A stretch of DNA of 10,075 nt, taken from contig PLSY01000315.1 in NCBI GenBank assembly GCA_003164275.1, positions 1 through 10,075 of the forward strand, in the 5' to 3' direction. Source of the DNA: Acidimicrobiaceae bacterium (GTDB lineage Bacteria; Actinomycetota; Acidimicrobiia; Acidimicrobiales; RAAP-2). The notes beneath the pieces were generated by a model. That model did no database searches. It saw only the letters and a program-made list of their open reading frames with translations, and was not told the origin of the DNA. Of the stretch, positions 1 through 7,025 are shown one piece after another (the stretch's first letter is position 1; each line of letters starts with the position of its first letter). The translations under genes were made by a program, and so were the position numbers.

Positions 1-298
1 TCACCTGATCGTGCAGCAGACCCTCTTGGTGCCCGAGACATTGCCATCGTTCGCCGCCGTGAACCCAAGCTGGACGGTCCATTGGAGTCATGCCGCTGAC
101 TGTGGGCTTCAAGTCACGGCCTACGCTGTCGGTGACAGCACTGAGAAAACCACGCCGCTCGACCAGAACGTTGTCAGCTTTGTGGCAAGCCCGGACAGTG
201 GGAGCGCCCCGTTGGTGACGCACGGAAAGAGCGGGGCCGGCCATTGGTACTTCGTAGTGAAGGCCGGCTGCGCTTGGTCAATCTCAGTCACCGGCTGA
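1..298 (+). CDS. C-terminal end of a probable exported protein (partial at left edge)
   Basis: The frame is open from the first base to TGA at 296-298. The only in-frame start visible is GTG at 11, with just 10 bases before it, so no ribosome site can be judged and the gene probably begins outside the window. The last ~95 residues are Ser/Thr/Val-rich with few charges. They have two cysteines (in ADCGLQV and AGCAWSI) that could form a disulfide. The ending GHWYFVVKAGCAWSISVTG alternates hydrophobic and polar residues like a closing beta-strand pair. That G-x-W/Y-Y-x-x-V-x-x-G-x-x-W pattern is common at the ends of small extracellular beta-sandwich domains. No specific family is recognised. 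It converges on the res gene 40 bases downstream. Confidence 0.5.
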   Translation, partial: HLIVQQTLLVPETLPSFAAVNPSWTVHWSHAADCGLQVTAYAVGDSTEKTTPLDQNVVSFVASPDSGSAPLVTHGKSGAGHWYFVVKAGCAWSISVTG

Positions 299-323
299 CC
301 GGTACTGCGTCTCTGGAAGAGAC
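290..323. terminator. Two small hairpins between convergent genes
   Basis: ACCGG (290-294) pairs with CCGGT (299-303), with the TGA stop of the left gene in the loop. GTCTCT (309-314) pairs perfectly with AGAGAC (318-323) around a GGA loop. They lie in the 40-base gap between two converging genes, where a bidirectional terminator is expected. Neither is followed by a T-run on either strand, so intrinsic termination is unproven. Confidence 0.25.
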
Positions 324-338
324 ACGAAGGTTGGCTCG

Positions 339-2837
339 TCAGTACTTTCCACCGAACTTGTCGAAGATGGCGCGGATGTCCGTTTGATTAGATGCCTTGC
401 CGAGCGCAGTCCCAACATCTCCGTTTGTAAGGTCGAGGCTCAGGACAGTGCCATCGGTCTGTTCAATGACACCAACCATTCGGCGGTACCTCCAACTGTG
501 GTGTTTGGCGTACTCGGCTAGTCCCGTCCACTTTGGACCCGTGTCCGACTCGTTAGGGCGATGAGGGTCCACCAGGTCCACGACAATCTCGCCGTCGACA
601 TCGTGAAAGAACAAGAAGTCCGGGTACATGGTCTTGTTGTCCCCTGACATCTTGTAGGGGACTGCCAATGCAGCAGTTCCGCCGGTGGGGTTTCGATACC
701 AGCCAACCAGGGTCAGCTTTTTGAGCTCAGCTTCCAGTACGTGCGCTTCCCACCCCGTGACGACAGCGGGAAAGTCCTTGGCTCCTGGGGTGAAGATGTG
801 CTTTTTGTGTCTCGGTGCCGGCTTGGCGACGGGTTCTCCGTCCTTGTCCTTGACGATGACCGTTGAGGCCGCAGTGATTTGCGTCGGTACCAACAGCGTC
901 ACTTCCTCTGGCGCCTTCGCCTGCTGCCAGATTGTGTAGAACTGCGCCTTCTTGGCCTCCCCAAGTTCACCGATGGCACCGTTGTGTTCCTGCCGCCAGG
1001 TCGAGACAAGGGTGTTGGACGAGGCTTCAAGTGCTGCCGACACCGAGGCGTCCGCAGCCAGCGCGGCTACCTTGATCTTGGCCGCATCGGGGTCTTCTTC
1101 ATCGCACAGCACGTCCCAGTACCACTTAGCCGCCGCATCGCCGAAGGTTCTCCGCGCTCGCCGGAACAGGTCGTCGACGTTGCGAGTGTTGATGGCGATG
1201 TCAGCAATCTCGACCTCGATGTCGCCAGACGCAAGGTCTACAACTTGCGTCTTGTAGGAGAGTCGTTCGAAGTCGGCAATGGTTGCCAGGAGGCTTGGGC
1301 CAAGTCTGGTTGCCTCAGCAGCAAGCGTGTCAACGATGTGCTTACGGGCGGTATCCATAGCCGCCGGGTCAATACCGCACCCGACGAGAAGGGTGGCCAA
1401 AGCGTTGAGTCTTGCCACACTGTTTCGATGGTGCTTGCCTGGACGTGTGTAGGTCGGGAGTGCGCCGAGACAATCCCACACACCTTTCGGTATCTGCTTG
1501 TTGCGGGCGCAAGTCACTGAGTCCACTTCGATGGCCGACATGAAGTCATCGTCGTCGGCTTGAATCTGGTCCACGACACGGGACACCTGGTCGTCATCGA
1601 AGTTTGGCAGGTAGAGCGCCACGGTGTTGAGGAACTGGTCTGTGGTGATGCGCTGGGCCAAGGGCGTGCGGACCATCCGACCAATGAGCTGCGAGATGTA
1701 GGTGTAGTCCTTCGCCGTACGGTAGGAGAACATGACCTCCGCTCTTGGACAGTCCCAACCAGTCGTGAGCGCCTCCTTGAACAAAACAACGCGGAGCTGT
1801 GGGTCGTCTTGGATGTCCTGCGGAGCGATGTAACGCACACTTCGAGTGCCCAAGCTCAGAGTGGTGTGCTCTTGGAACGAATGTCCGATGGCCTTACCAT
1901 CAAGGACATTCCACTCTTTGGCCAACGTGGAGAGAACTTCGGTGAGTTCGGCGTTGGACGCCATGGCCTTCACCTGAACCACAAGAATCGGGGAGACACG
2001 CGGCTCATTCTGGGCCTCGGAATAGGCCTTCCACGAGGTGTCGTAGGTTTTGAGGTCTTTGACCGCCAAGCCCAGCAGCGTTGAATCACTGGGCTGAGTC
2101 TCCTTGGGATGCCGGATTCGTATTTTGTCCTTGATGAGACCGGATTCGGAGACGGCCTCTCTGTCCACACCAACCGGGTCAAGGTTGCGTGTAGCGGCAG
2201 AGGTGATGGCCTTCACGAACCGGTCAGGTGTAGCGGAGATACCGAGCACTACCGGAGTGGGCGGCAGAGTCCCTCCCGCCCCGTCCATCAACTGGGCAGT
2301 GATGGTCTTGTTCCCAGACTTGGAGCCCGTCCCTTTGTGGGCCTCGTCAACGATGAGAACGAAGTCACCACCGCGTTTGGCAATAGTGGCTCCGATGGTC
2401 TCCCACAATGAGTACTGGCGACCGTCGCCAACCTTGACGTAGTTCGTAGAGCCCTTGCCGAGCTGTTGAATGTGGACGAAGTACACCTTGCCCCGGTCGA
2501 GCGTCTTTTGGTCCAAGCTCTGGTCAACGGTCACCAGATGCAGAGGCTGGATGAGCGATGAGGCTTGCAGCATCTTCTTACGAGTCTGTTGGTTGAGGCT
2601 TGGGTCATCGGTGACCCACAGCACGGTCAGCTCCGGTTGGGGCTCCGTCCCTTCGGTGCCGAAGAGGAGCTGTTCAATCACAGCCGTGGCAATAACCGTC
2701 TTGCCGGCGCCGGTGGGTGCGGCCAGTGACACTGCACTGAGTTTCTGATGGTTGGCGAACCGCGCCCATCCCTCTTGCAATCCGGCTACCACATCGGAGA
2801 CGGCAGTCGTCTGGTAGGTGGTGAGTTGAAACTTCAC
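339..2837 (-). CDS. res: Type III-like restriction enzyme Res subunit (SF2 helicase with C-terminal nuclease-like domain)
   Basis: This 832-aa protein is the ATP-driven translocase and restriction partner of the adjacent methyltransferase, acting on unmethylated foreign DNA in the cytoplasm. SF2 helicase motifs appear in order: APTGAGKT (Walker A, 40-47), DEAH (164-167), SATP (201-204), EALTTGWDCPRA (355-366, characteristic of Type III Res and related helicases) and QLIGRMVR (motif VI, 383-390). Near the C terminus a PD-(D/E)XK-like segment reads YPDF (738-741) then VVDLVDPH (752-759). It has Asp at the acidic position (D754) and Val where the catalytic Lys is usually found. The start is GTG at 2837, overlapping the mod stop as GTGA, with a weak GGGGA eight bases upstream, so translation is probably coupled to mod. 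The length is below that of classical Res proteins of roughly 900-1000 aa. The helicase assignment is firm; calling it Type III rests on the motifs and the Mod partner. Confidence 0.9.
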   Translation of the reverse strand: MKFQLTTYQTTAVSDVVAGLQEGWARFANHQKLSAVSLAAPTGAGKTVIATAVIEQLLFGTEGTEPQPELTVLWVTDDPSLNQQTRKKMLQASSLIQPLHLVTVDQSLDQKTLDRGKVYFVHIQQLGKGSTNYVKVGDGRQYSLWETIGATIAKRGGDFVLIVDEAHKGTGSKSGNKTITAQLMDGAGGTLPPTPVVLGISATPDRFVKAITSAATRNLDPVGVDREAVSESGLIKDKIRIRHPKETQPSDSTLLGLAVKDLKTYDTSWKAYSEAQNEPRVSPILVVQVKAMASNAELTEVLSTLAKEWNVLDGKAIGHSFQEHTTLSLGTRSVRYIAPQDIQDDPQLRVVLFKEALTTGWDCPRAEVMFSYRTAKDYTYISQLIGRMVRTPLAQRITTDQFLNTVALYLPNFDDDQVSRVVDQIQADDDDFMSAIEVDSVTCARNKQIPKGVWDCLGALPTYTRPGKHHRNSVARLNALATLLVGCGIDPAAMDTARKHIVDTLAAEATRLGPSLLATIADFERLSYKTQVVDLASGDIEVEIADIAINTRNVDDLFRRARRTFGDAAAKWYWDVLCDEEDPDAAKIKVAALAADASVSAALEASSNTLVSTWRQEHNGAIGELGEAKKAQFYTIWQQAKAPEEVTLLVPTQITAASTVIVKDKDGEPVAKPAPRHKKHIFTPGAKDFPAVVTGWEAHVLEAELKKLTLVGWYRNPTGGTAALAVPYKMSGDNKTMYPDFLFFHDVDGEIVVDLVDPHRPNESDTGPKWTGLAEYAKHHSWRYRRMVGVIEQTDGTVLSLDLTNGDVGTALGKASNQTDIRAIFDKFGGKY

Positions 2838-4939
2838 GAGGTCATCCCCGTGTTGATTTCGAAGTTTCGGAGGTAGTCCTCATAGAGCATCGTGGCAGCA
2901 ACCCCTTCGGGCAGTTCCGCAACAACTTGCTGGAATTGGGCAGTGGAGTCCGTCACGATGCACACACTGGCCAAATCGCTGCGTTCTCGGATGGCTTCGA
3001 CGAACCCCTGCCACTTGTTGATGTCGAACAGCACGGCGTACTTGGCGCTGGCTGGGGCCGCGTAACCCTTGACCTGTTTTCCTATGACCGAGCCGCCCGC
3101 ACCGAAGCGCAACCACAGGACGGGAGCTATCGCCTCAAATGCCTTCCCCCGGGCCACAGTGTCCTTGTCCAAATAGGCGAGTTCGAAGAACTCGACGTTC
3201 TCTTTGAGTCCGTCAGACATTGGATACTCATCGACGAACTTGTAGTCCCCAGCGACCGGGCTACCGTCCGGTGTCTTACCCGTCACAGCCGCCGTGACGC
3301 GTGGTCGAGTGATGTGCTCGAAGATGCCGAGCGCCTCCCACTCTGGCTGCCCGGGATAGTGACCTGCCTCGCGTAGCGCCTTTGCCTCGTCGTCAGAGAC
3401 CTCATTGTTCGTAACGACGATGGACCTACGGCGGCCGGGATACTGGCGGTTCAACCGAGCTACCGCGTGAGCAGTAGTGCCGGAGCCACCGAAGAAGTCA
3501 ATGATGAGCGCGTCGGGCTTGTCGGCCACGAAGAACCGGAGGACGTCTTCAACGGCGTAGAGGGACTTAGGGTACGGGAACCGCCGGCCCGGAAGAAGCT
3601 TTGAGATGAGGTTTGTACCACCTGTCTCAGCATTGTGTGAGGGCATGTGCCAGACGCGCTTTGGTGGTGTGGTCTTTGTCGAGGTGGAGAGCTGAGCGAT
3701 AACGGAGCCGTCCGCTTCGTATCCCAGCGTCTCAACTTCTCCGCTCTCGATGGCAGCGACCGTTCCACCCGGGAGATACTGAACAGCCACCGTTCCCTTT
3801 GACGGATTCCAACTTCGAACACGCAGAAAACCTTTCTCGGCGTATGCCCGTGCCGTCTCAGGCGTCAGGCCCCACAGCCGCTCATCGCCCGAGGGAGTCA
3901 AAGGCCACTGGGGGACGGTGCCCTTCGGACAGGCGACTGTGGTGCGGTCGATGCCATCGGCAAGAGGTGCGCCAATCGAATGAAGCGACCCGTCCTTCAC
4001 TTTGACGAACACCGGATAAAACTGATTAGGACGTGCTTCGCGCTTGGCCGACGGCTCCCGTCGGCGCAGACCGAGCCACTGGACTGATTCTGACCCCTCT
4101 GCCACAGGCTCCTTCACGTCGAGCATGTTGCGGCTCACTGGCTCTACTGGCGCATCCCCCAAATGAACAATGAATAGGTACTCCTCGACGCGGGAGAACT
4201 GACCGACGCGTACTACGCCCTTCGCACTGATGACGCTGGTCACCATCTCAATCAGGCAGCCGGTGAACACCTGTTCGAGCAGTAGTCCAAGACGGAGGTA
4301 CTCCTTCTCGTCGATGGTGACGATGAGGATTGATTGCTCAGGGTTCAAGAGGCGCTTGGCAAGGTAAAGGCGCTTCTCCATGAATGAGAGCCACTTGGAG
4401 TGCCGGTACGCATCCTCGCTATCGACGTAATCGTTGTTGTACTTCCAGTCCTTGGCCCCGGAGTTATATGGCGGGTCGATGTAGATGCAGTCGACCTGGC
4501 CCTCGTGGGCGTACAGCAACGTTTCGAGGACGTAGAAGTTCTCTCCCTTGATGACTGCGTGGAATGGTTTGTCACCACCGCGTTTGAGCTTGCCCAGGCT
4601 TGTCAGTCCGGGATAGATGGGGTCCCCAAAGCCACGGATGACGACCAGTTCATCGGTGGTGCGCTTGGTCTCGCTACCATCTTCGCCAACCAGTGTTGCA
4701 ACGCCGCTCTTGACCGAGGCTACGACCCAGGTCTCCTCCGATTCAGAACGTCGGTCCTGAACCTCCACGCCACGCTTGATGGGGTAGGAGAGGAGACGTA
4801 CCCGTTCCGGCAGGTGCCGCTCGAACACGAGACCAAAGTCCTTGGTGTCCCGGAGTCGGTCAACTTCTCGTTGGAGGGAGTCCCGCAGGTCATCATCGTC
4901 AATGCGGCTCAGCAGACTATCGACAGCGTTGGTTGTCAC
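2834..4939 (-). CDS. mod: Type III-like site-specific DNA adenine methyltransferase (Mod)
   Basis: This enzyme transfers a methyl group from S-adenosylmethionine to adenine N6 in the recognition site and supplies target specificity to the Res complex. The catalytic motif DPPYNSG (starting at residue 155 of 701) precedes the AdoMet-binding motif FFGGSGTT (482-489). This order defines beta-class N6-adenine methyltransferases, including Type III Mod. The ~325 residues between them would contain the target-recognition domain. I chose GTG at 4939, not the TTG at 4984 that gives a 716-aa reading. AGGAG (4951-4947) lies seven bases before this GTG, and the 15 extra residues of the longer form look non-coding. 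The stop overlaps res by four bases. No simple-sequence repeat suggesting phase variation was seen by eye. The adenine specificity is a family inference, and the recognition sequence cannot be read from sequence alone. Confidence 0.92.
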   Translation of the reverse strand: MTTNAVDSLLSRIDDDDLRDSLQREVDRLRDTKDFGLVFERHLPERVRLLSYPIKRGVEVQDRRSESEETWVVASVKSGVATLVGEDGSETKRTTDELVVIRGFGDPIYPGLTSLGKLKRGGDKPFHAVIKGENFYVLETLLYAHEGQVDCIYIDPPYNSGAKDWKYNNDYVDSEDAYRHSKWLSFMEKRLYLAKRLLNPEQSILIVTIDEKEYLRLGLLLEQVFTGCLIEMVTSVISAKGVVRVGQFSRVEEYLFIVHLGDAPVEPVSRNMLDVKEPVAEGSESVQWLGLRRREPSAKREARPNQFYPVFVKVKDGSLHSIGAPLADGIDRTTVACPKGTVPQWPLTPSGDERLWGLTPETARAYAEKGFLRVRSWNPSKGTVAVQYLPGGTVAAIESGEVETLGYEADGSVIAQLSTSTKTTPPKRVWHMPSHNAETGGTNLISKLLPGRRFPYPKSLYAVEDVLRFFVADKPDALIIDFFGGSGTTAHAVARLNRQYPGRRRSIVVTNNEVSDDEAKALREAGHYPGQPEWEALGIFEHITRPRVTAAVTGKTPDGSPVAGDYKFVDEYPMSDGLKENVEFFELAYLDKDTVARGKAFEAIAPVLWLRFGAGGSVIGKQVKGYAAPASAKYAVLFDINKWQGFVEAIRERSDLASVCIVTDSTAQFQQVVAELPEGVAATMLYEDYLRNFEINTGMTS

Positions 4940-4989
4940 TGGGTAGCTCCTGAGCAGTGCCTGTCTCGGATTGGGATGGGGCAAGCCAT
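4936..4989 (-). CDS. Possible 17-aa leader peptide overlapping the mod start
   Basis: A short ORF starts with ATG at 4989 and encodes MACPIPIRDRHCSGATQ. It is preceded by AAGGA (4999-4995) at five-base spacing, which is a good ribosome site. Its TGA (4938-4936) overlaps the mod GTG in the arrangement GTGA, the same geometry as the mod/res junction, so ribosomes ending here could restart on mod. It contains two Cys, four Arg/His and no long run of one amino acid, so classical attenuation is not indicated. It could be a translational-coupling leader or chance. It is too short for homology to decide. Conservation of the ATG, ribosome site and overlap in relatives would settle it. Confidence 0.4.
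   Translation of the reverse strand: MACPIPIRDRHCSGATQ
4945..4951 (-). promoter_or_regulatory. Shine-Dalgarno site fixing the mod start
   Basis: On the minus strand AGGAG (4951-4947) is followed by seven bases and the GTG at 4939. This is the best ribosome site in the left operon and is the reason for preferring this start to the upstream in-frame TTG at 4984, which has no purine-rich element at suitable distance. Confidence 0.75.
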
Positions 4990-5079
4990 GATTTTCCTTG
5001 AAAGGTCGGGGCGGTCCGGACGACGAATGTGTTTGATTCTGACAGAGATGACTTCAGCACATCCCGCCCATGAATGCCC

Positions 5080-5208
5080 CTATTCGTTCGGTGCCGGAGC
5101 TGGCGGCGCGGGCGGAGGACTTGGTGGTCGCCTGGGTGGAGGAGGCGGGGGTGGATACCCACGCTCCTCGCCGGGACCGTCTGGCCGGGTCTCAATCTCT
5201 CTGGGCAT
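5080..5208 (-). CDS. Proline-rich 42-aa microprotein
   Basis: The ATG at 5208 follows directly on the TAG of the upstream three-TM gene. A GAGAGG purine element lies seven bases before it, inside the end of that gene, so the two are probably translated together. The product starts MPREIETRPDGPGEERGY, then has seven consecutive prolines (residues 19-25), RR, and a further P/A-rich tail ending PAPAPNE. Eighteen of the 42 residues after the first Met are Pro, concentrated in residues 19-40. There is no signal peptide or membrane helix. The acidic, charged head and poly-Pro tail suggest a flexible adaptor or ligand for a protein-binding surface. The seven-Pro run should slow ribosomes and need EF-P. 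The function is unknown; the case for a real gene is the start context, abutting position and coherent composition. Confidence 0.65.
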   Translation of the reverse strand: MPREIETRPDGPGEERGYPPPPPPPRRPPSPPPAPPAPAPNE

Positions 5209-5637
5209 CTACTTACCTCTCAGGTTCAAGAATGCGAATACGACCAACGCCACAACGCCCACCAGAAACGCCATCCCTGCCCAGAAGTTGAGCTTGGCCG
5301 TTGCCGATGACGTAGCCGCCACTGCTGGACTCTCATCAGTCTGGTTGTCGTATGCCGTGATTGCCTTGCGCAGCTCACGCTGGCTGGTCAGCAGCGACGA
5401 CACCACAAAAACCAGACTGGCGGCGAACAGTCCCCACGCCAGTCCCAGCCAGAAGATGTCCTTCGGATGAGGGGCCACGGTGTGGATGAAGGCAATCGAC
5501 ACACCGAGCGAGCCAGCCGAAAGGGTTAACAGGGCCTTGTCGTAGTCCCGACTCGCGGTCTGGTCCGCAGCTATCAAATGGGCACGGAACGAATCGGACT
5601 GGTCGGATGGGTCAACTCCGCTTGGTGGAATCGCCAT
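5209..5637 (-). CDS. Small three-helix membrane protein of the defence operon
   Basis: This 142-aa protein has a polar N-terminal ~35 residues, then hydrophobic helices at about 36-53, 61-83 and 116-138. A charged helix with an Ala/Ser/Thr linker (84-115) separates the last two. The segment DYDKALLTLSAGSLGVSIAF (31-50) resembles, from memory, a widespread family of uncharacterised small membrane proteins often found near restriction or other defence genes; I cannot name a domain with certainty. The ATG at 5637 has no clear Shine-Dalgarno sequence. The gene starts 37 bases after the upstream 167-aa gene and abuts the Pro-rich microprotein, all heading toward mod. A role as membrane-located effector or sensor is inference only. 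Confidence 0.8.
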   Translation of the reverse strand: MAIPPSGVDPSDQSDSFRAHLIAADQTASRDYDKALLTLSAGSLGVSIAFIHTVAPHPKDIFWLGLAWGLFAASLVFVVSSLLTSQRELRKAITAYDNQTDESPAVAATSSATAKLNFWAGMAFLVGVVALVVFAFLNLRGK

Positions 5638-5674
5638 ACCGAAAAGCTATTGCCGACTCGAATGCAAGGACTGA

Positions 5675-6178
5675 CTACCCCTGACCCAGTGCCTTGTTGA
5701 TTTCATTCAGGGCATTGGCAATCGTGTTGGTGATGGTGACCGTGTTGTCCCACGGAGTCTCATTGGCGGCCAGCTCGTCGCAGTAGGGCATCTGGACATC
5801 GGGTAGGTGGCGACGCCAGGCCAGCATCTGGGCCCGGCAGCTCTGCATCTCCTCGACGTCAATCTGATTGGGGACGAAACGCAGAAGGGTCCGTAGCTCA
5901 ATAGTCGCCTCGGTCAATCCGTTGAGAGCGGCAATGCGTTGTTCCCGTTGTGCCAGGGCGTAGGCAGCCTCGGTGGTCACCTTGTTGGACTCCACCGCAT
6001 CTCGGGTGGATGTAGCCACGACCAATGTGGACTCAACGGCAGCCCGAGTGCCCACGGCTGTGTCCGTAGCCGATGCAGCCAATGCCCGGTCGGTCCCGCC
6101 CCGCTTCACAAAGACGACGATTGAGACCACGCCGGTAACCAACGTCGCAATCGCCACCGCCAGAATCGCCCAGGCCAT
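5675..6178 (-). CDS. N-terminally anchored helical protein, function unknown
   Basis: This 167-aa protein has one N-terminal transmembrane helix (about residues 3-24, AWAILAVAIATLVTGVVSIV) followed by KRGG, so the rest is probably cytoplasmic by the positive-inside rule. Residues 28-70 are a low-complexity helix rich in Ala, Thr, Val and Ser with AVGT/AVES repeats at residues 41, 48 and 61. A more ordinary helical domain follows, with a Cys in QSCRAQ and another in MPYCDEL. The ATG at 6178 is the first start after an in-frame TAG 12 bases upstream, and no strong ribosome site is visible. It looks like the first gene of the minus-strand set. No family is recognised; a coiled-coil scaffold or sensor is possible. 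Confidence 0.7.
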   Translation of the reverse strand: MAWAILAVAIATLVTGVVSIVVFVKRGGTDRALAASATDTAVGTRAAVESTLVVATSTRDAVESNKVTTEAAYALAQREQRIAALNGLTEATIELRTLLRFVPNQIDVEEMQSCRAQMLAWRRHLPDVQMPYCDELAANETPWDNTVTITNTIANALNEINKALGQG

Positions 6179-6254
6179 CCAGTCAGGCTACGCCCACGGC
6201 ATATCCACCACCCGGCTCATCGAAGGTGCCAGGCTGACCACATCTCCACCGGGC

Positions 6255-6300
6255 AGGGGCCCATTTCCCGGGCATTTTTGTGCCTGGAAATAGGCGCCCT
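6255..6300. repeat. Long imperfect inverted repeat (hairpin)
   Basis: The 20-base arm at 6255-6274 (AGGGGCCCATTTCCCGGGCA) is nearly complementary to 6281-6300, around a T-rich loop (TTTTTG). The arms pair over AGGG, GCC, ATTTCC and GGCA blocks with a few single-base bulges or mismatches. It lies 77 bases upstream of the 167-aa gene and touches the edge of a coding-like fragment on the plus strand. No T-run follows either arm, so a classical intrinsic terminator is doubtful. It may be a small palindromic mobile repeat or a structured leader of the minus-strand transcript. Confidence 0.5.
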
Positions 6301-6410
6301 CAGGTCACCTTGCCGCCGAACTCAACACTCTCAAAGGTCTTGCGGAAGAGCTTGATGACATGTTGAACCGGTTCGTCGAACTAGCGCGGAAGGAATTCCC
6401 TGGGCTGTAG
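6294..6410 (+). pseudogene. Coding-like C-terminal fragment, amphipathic helix
   Basis: The frame is open from after a TAG at 6291-6293 to TAG at 6408-6410. It reads HLAAELNTLKGLAEELDDM, then LNRFVELARKEFPGL and stop, with codons of high-GC style. The heptad-like Leu spacing resembles the last helix of long coiled-coil proteins such as chemotaxis receptors, but this is weak. No start codon with a ribosome site is present, and the reading frame is lost exactly where the inverted repeat sits, so it looks like a gene 3' end cut off at its 5' side. Confidence 0.35.
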
Positions 6411-6435
6411 CGAAGTCCCGTTCGTCTCGGAAGCT

Positions 6436-6600
6436 CTAATGGAGTTCAGCGCGTTTCAGTGGGAAGTGATGTGCGAACGAGTCGGCGTACCGTTTGACCG
6501 ACTGCGAATAGCGCACCTGCTCGGCGACGCAATACTGGATTAGGAACTCGTCGACGGCGTCGTTGCCTGGACGACGGGATTGGTCGAGGTACTGGCCTGA
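6436..6600 (-). pseudogene. Coding-like C-terminal fragment, unknown family
   Basis: This minus-strand frame follows a TGA (6603-6601) and ends with TAG (6438-6436). It encodes 54 residues with a natural composition, including DAVDEFLIQYCVAEQVRYSQ and then SVKRYADSFAHHFPLKRAEL, and GC-rich third positions. It has no plausible start and is cut at its 5' side, so it is probably the tail of a longer gene. Its 3' end faces that of the plus-strand fragment 25 bases away, as two convergent genes would. The family is not recognised. Confidence 0.4.
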
Positions 6601-6643
6601 TCAGCTCGGCGGTCGCACCAACGTCCGTATCTCGACCAAAGGC

Positions 6644-6925
6644 TCAGTCCCCAAGCGGAGCCCGCACAACCGAATCATCGACGATCGTATGAGCGCCGTG
6701 GTTGAAAGGGATCTGCATCTTTTCGGCATCCTCACCCCCCATGAGCCCCAATGCCGTACGGCGGAGGTCTTCGAAGCACACGTGACCCAAACCAGCCGCG
6801 AGGACCGCTGCGCTGGCGACTCGCCGGTGTTCCGCAGGGAGGCAATTGACGCCGAACATGGGGTGAGGGTAGCGGGACGCAAAATCCCCTCCACCAAATT
6901 GATATATAAACGGAGTTACTCGACC
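6644..6925 (-). pseudogene. Coding-like fragment of unknown family
   Basis: The open minus-strand frame runs from after TAA (6928-6926) to TGA (6646-6644). It includes IYQFGGGDFASRYPHPMFG followed by VNCLPAEHRRVASAAVLAAG, and ends VDDSVVRAPLGD. The peptide has protein-like composition and strongly GC-biased third codon positions. The first ATG (6859) has no ribosome site, and protein-like sequence continues upstream of it, so it is either a fragment or starts unusually. It may be an upstream part of the same gene as the fragment at 6436-6600, with a frame break between them. No family is recognised. Confidence 0.35.
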
Positions 6926-6949
6926 TTATTGAACTCAGAAGATAGAAGC

Positions 6950-6980
6950 ACCGGTACATCCTCACATGTGCCGGTCTTTT
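6950..6980 (+). terminator. Rho-independent-type terminator hairpin
   Basis: ACCGGTACAT (6950-6959) pairs over its whole length with ATGTGCCGGT (6966-6975), including one T-G pair, around a six-base loop. CTTTT follows on the plus strand. This is the most terminator-like structure in the window. No intact plus-strand gene ends just before it, so it probably belonged to a lost gene. The surrounding stretch (about 6895-6950, including GATATATAAAC) is clearly more AT-rich than its neighbours. Confidence 0.5.
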
Positions 6981-7025
6981 CGTGTCTAGGCATCGGTATC
7001 TGTTGGAGAGTTTTCGCGTAATTAG

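Noticed and set aside
2834..4939. Phase-variable simple repeats in mod
   Set aside because: Phase-variable Type III systems carry tandem short repeats in mod; none were visible here.
4940..4984. TTG at 4984 as mod start (716 aa)
   Set aside because: No ribosome site before it, and a strong AGGAG with GTG lies 45 bases downstream in frame.
4400..5470. Plus-strand 356-codon open frame antisense to mod and the small genes
   Set aside because: It crosses several well-supported minus-strand genes. Its Gly-rich section is just the complement of the proline codons, and it has no domain or ribosome site.
6439..6543. Plus-strand 34-aa ORF starting at ATG 6439
   Set aside because: It lies opposite the more protein-like minus-strand fragment and has no ribosome site; treated as its shadow.
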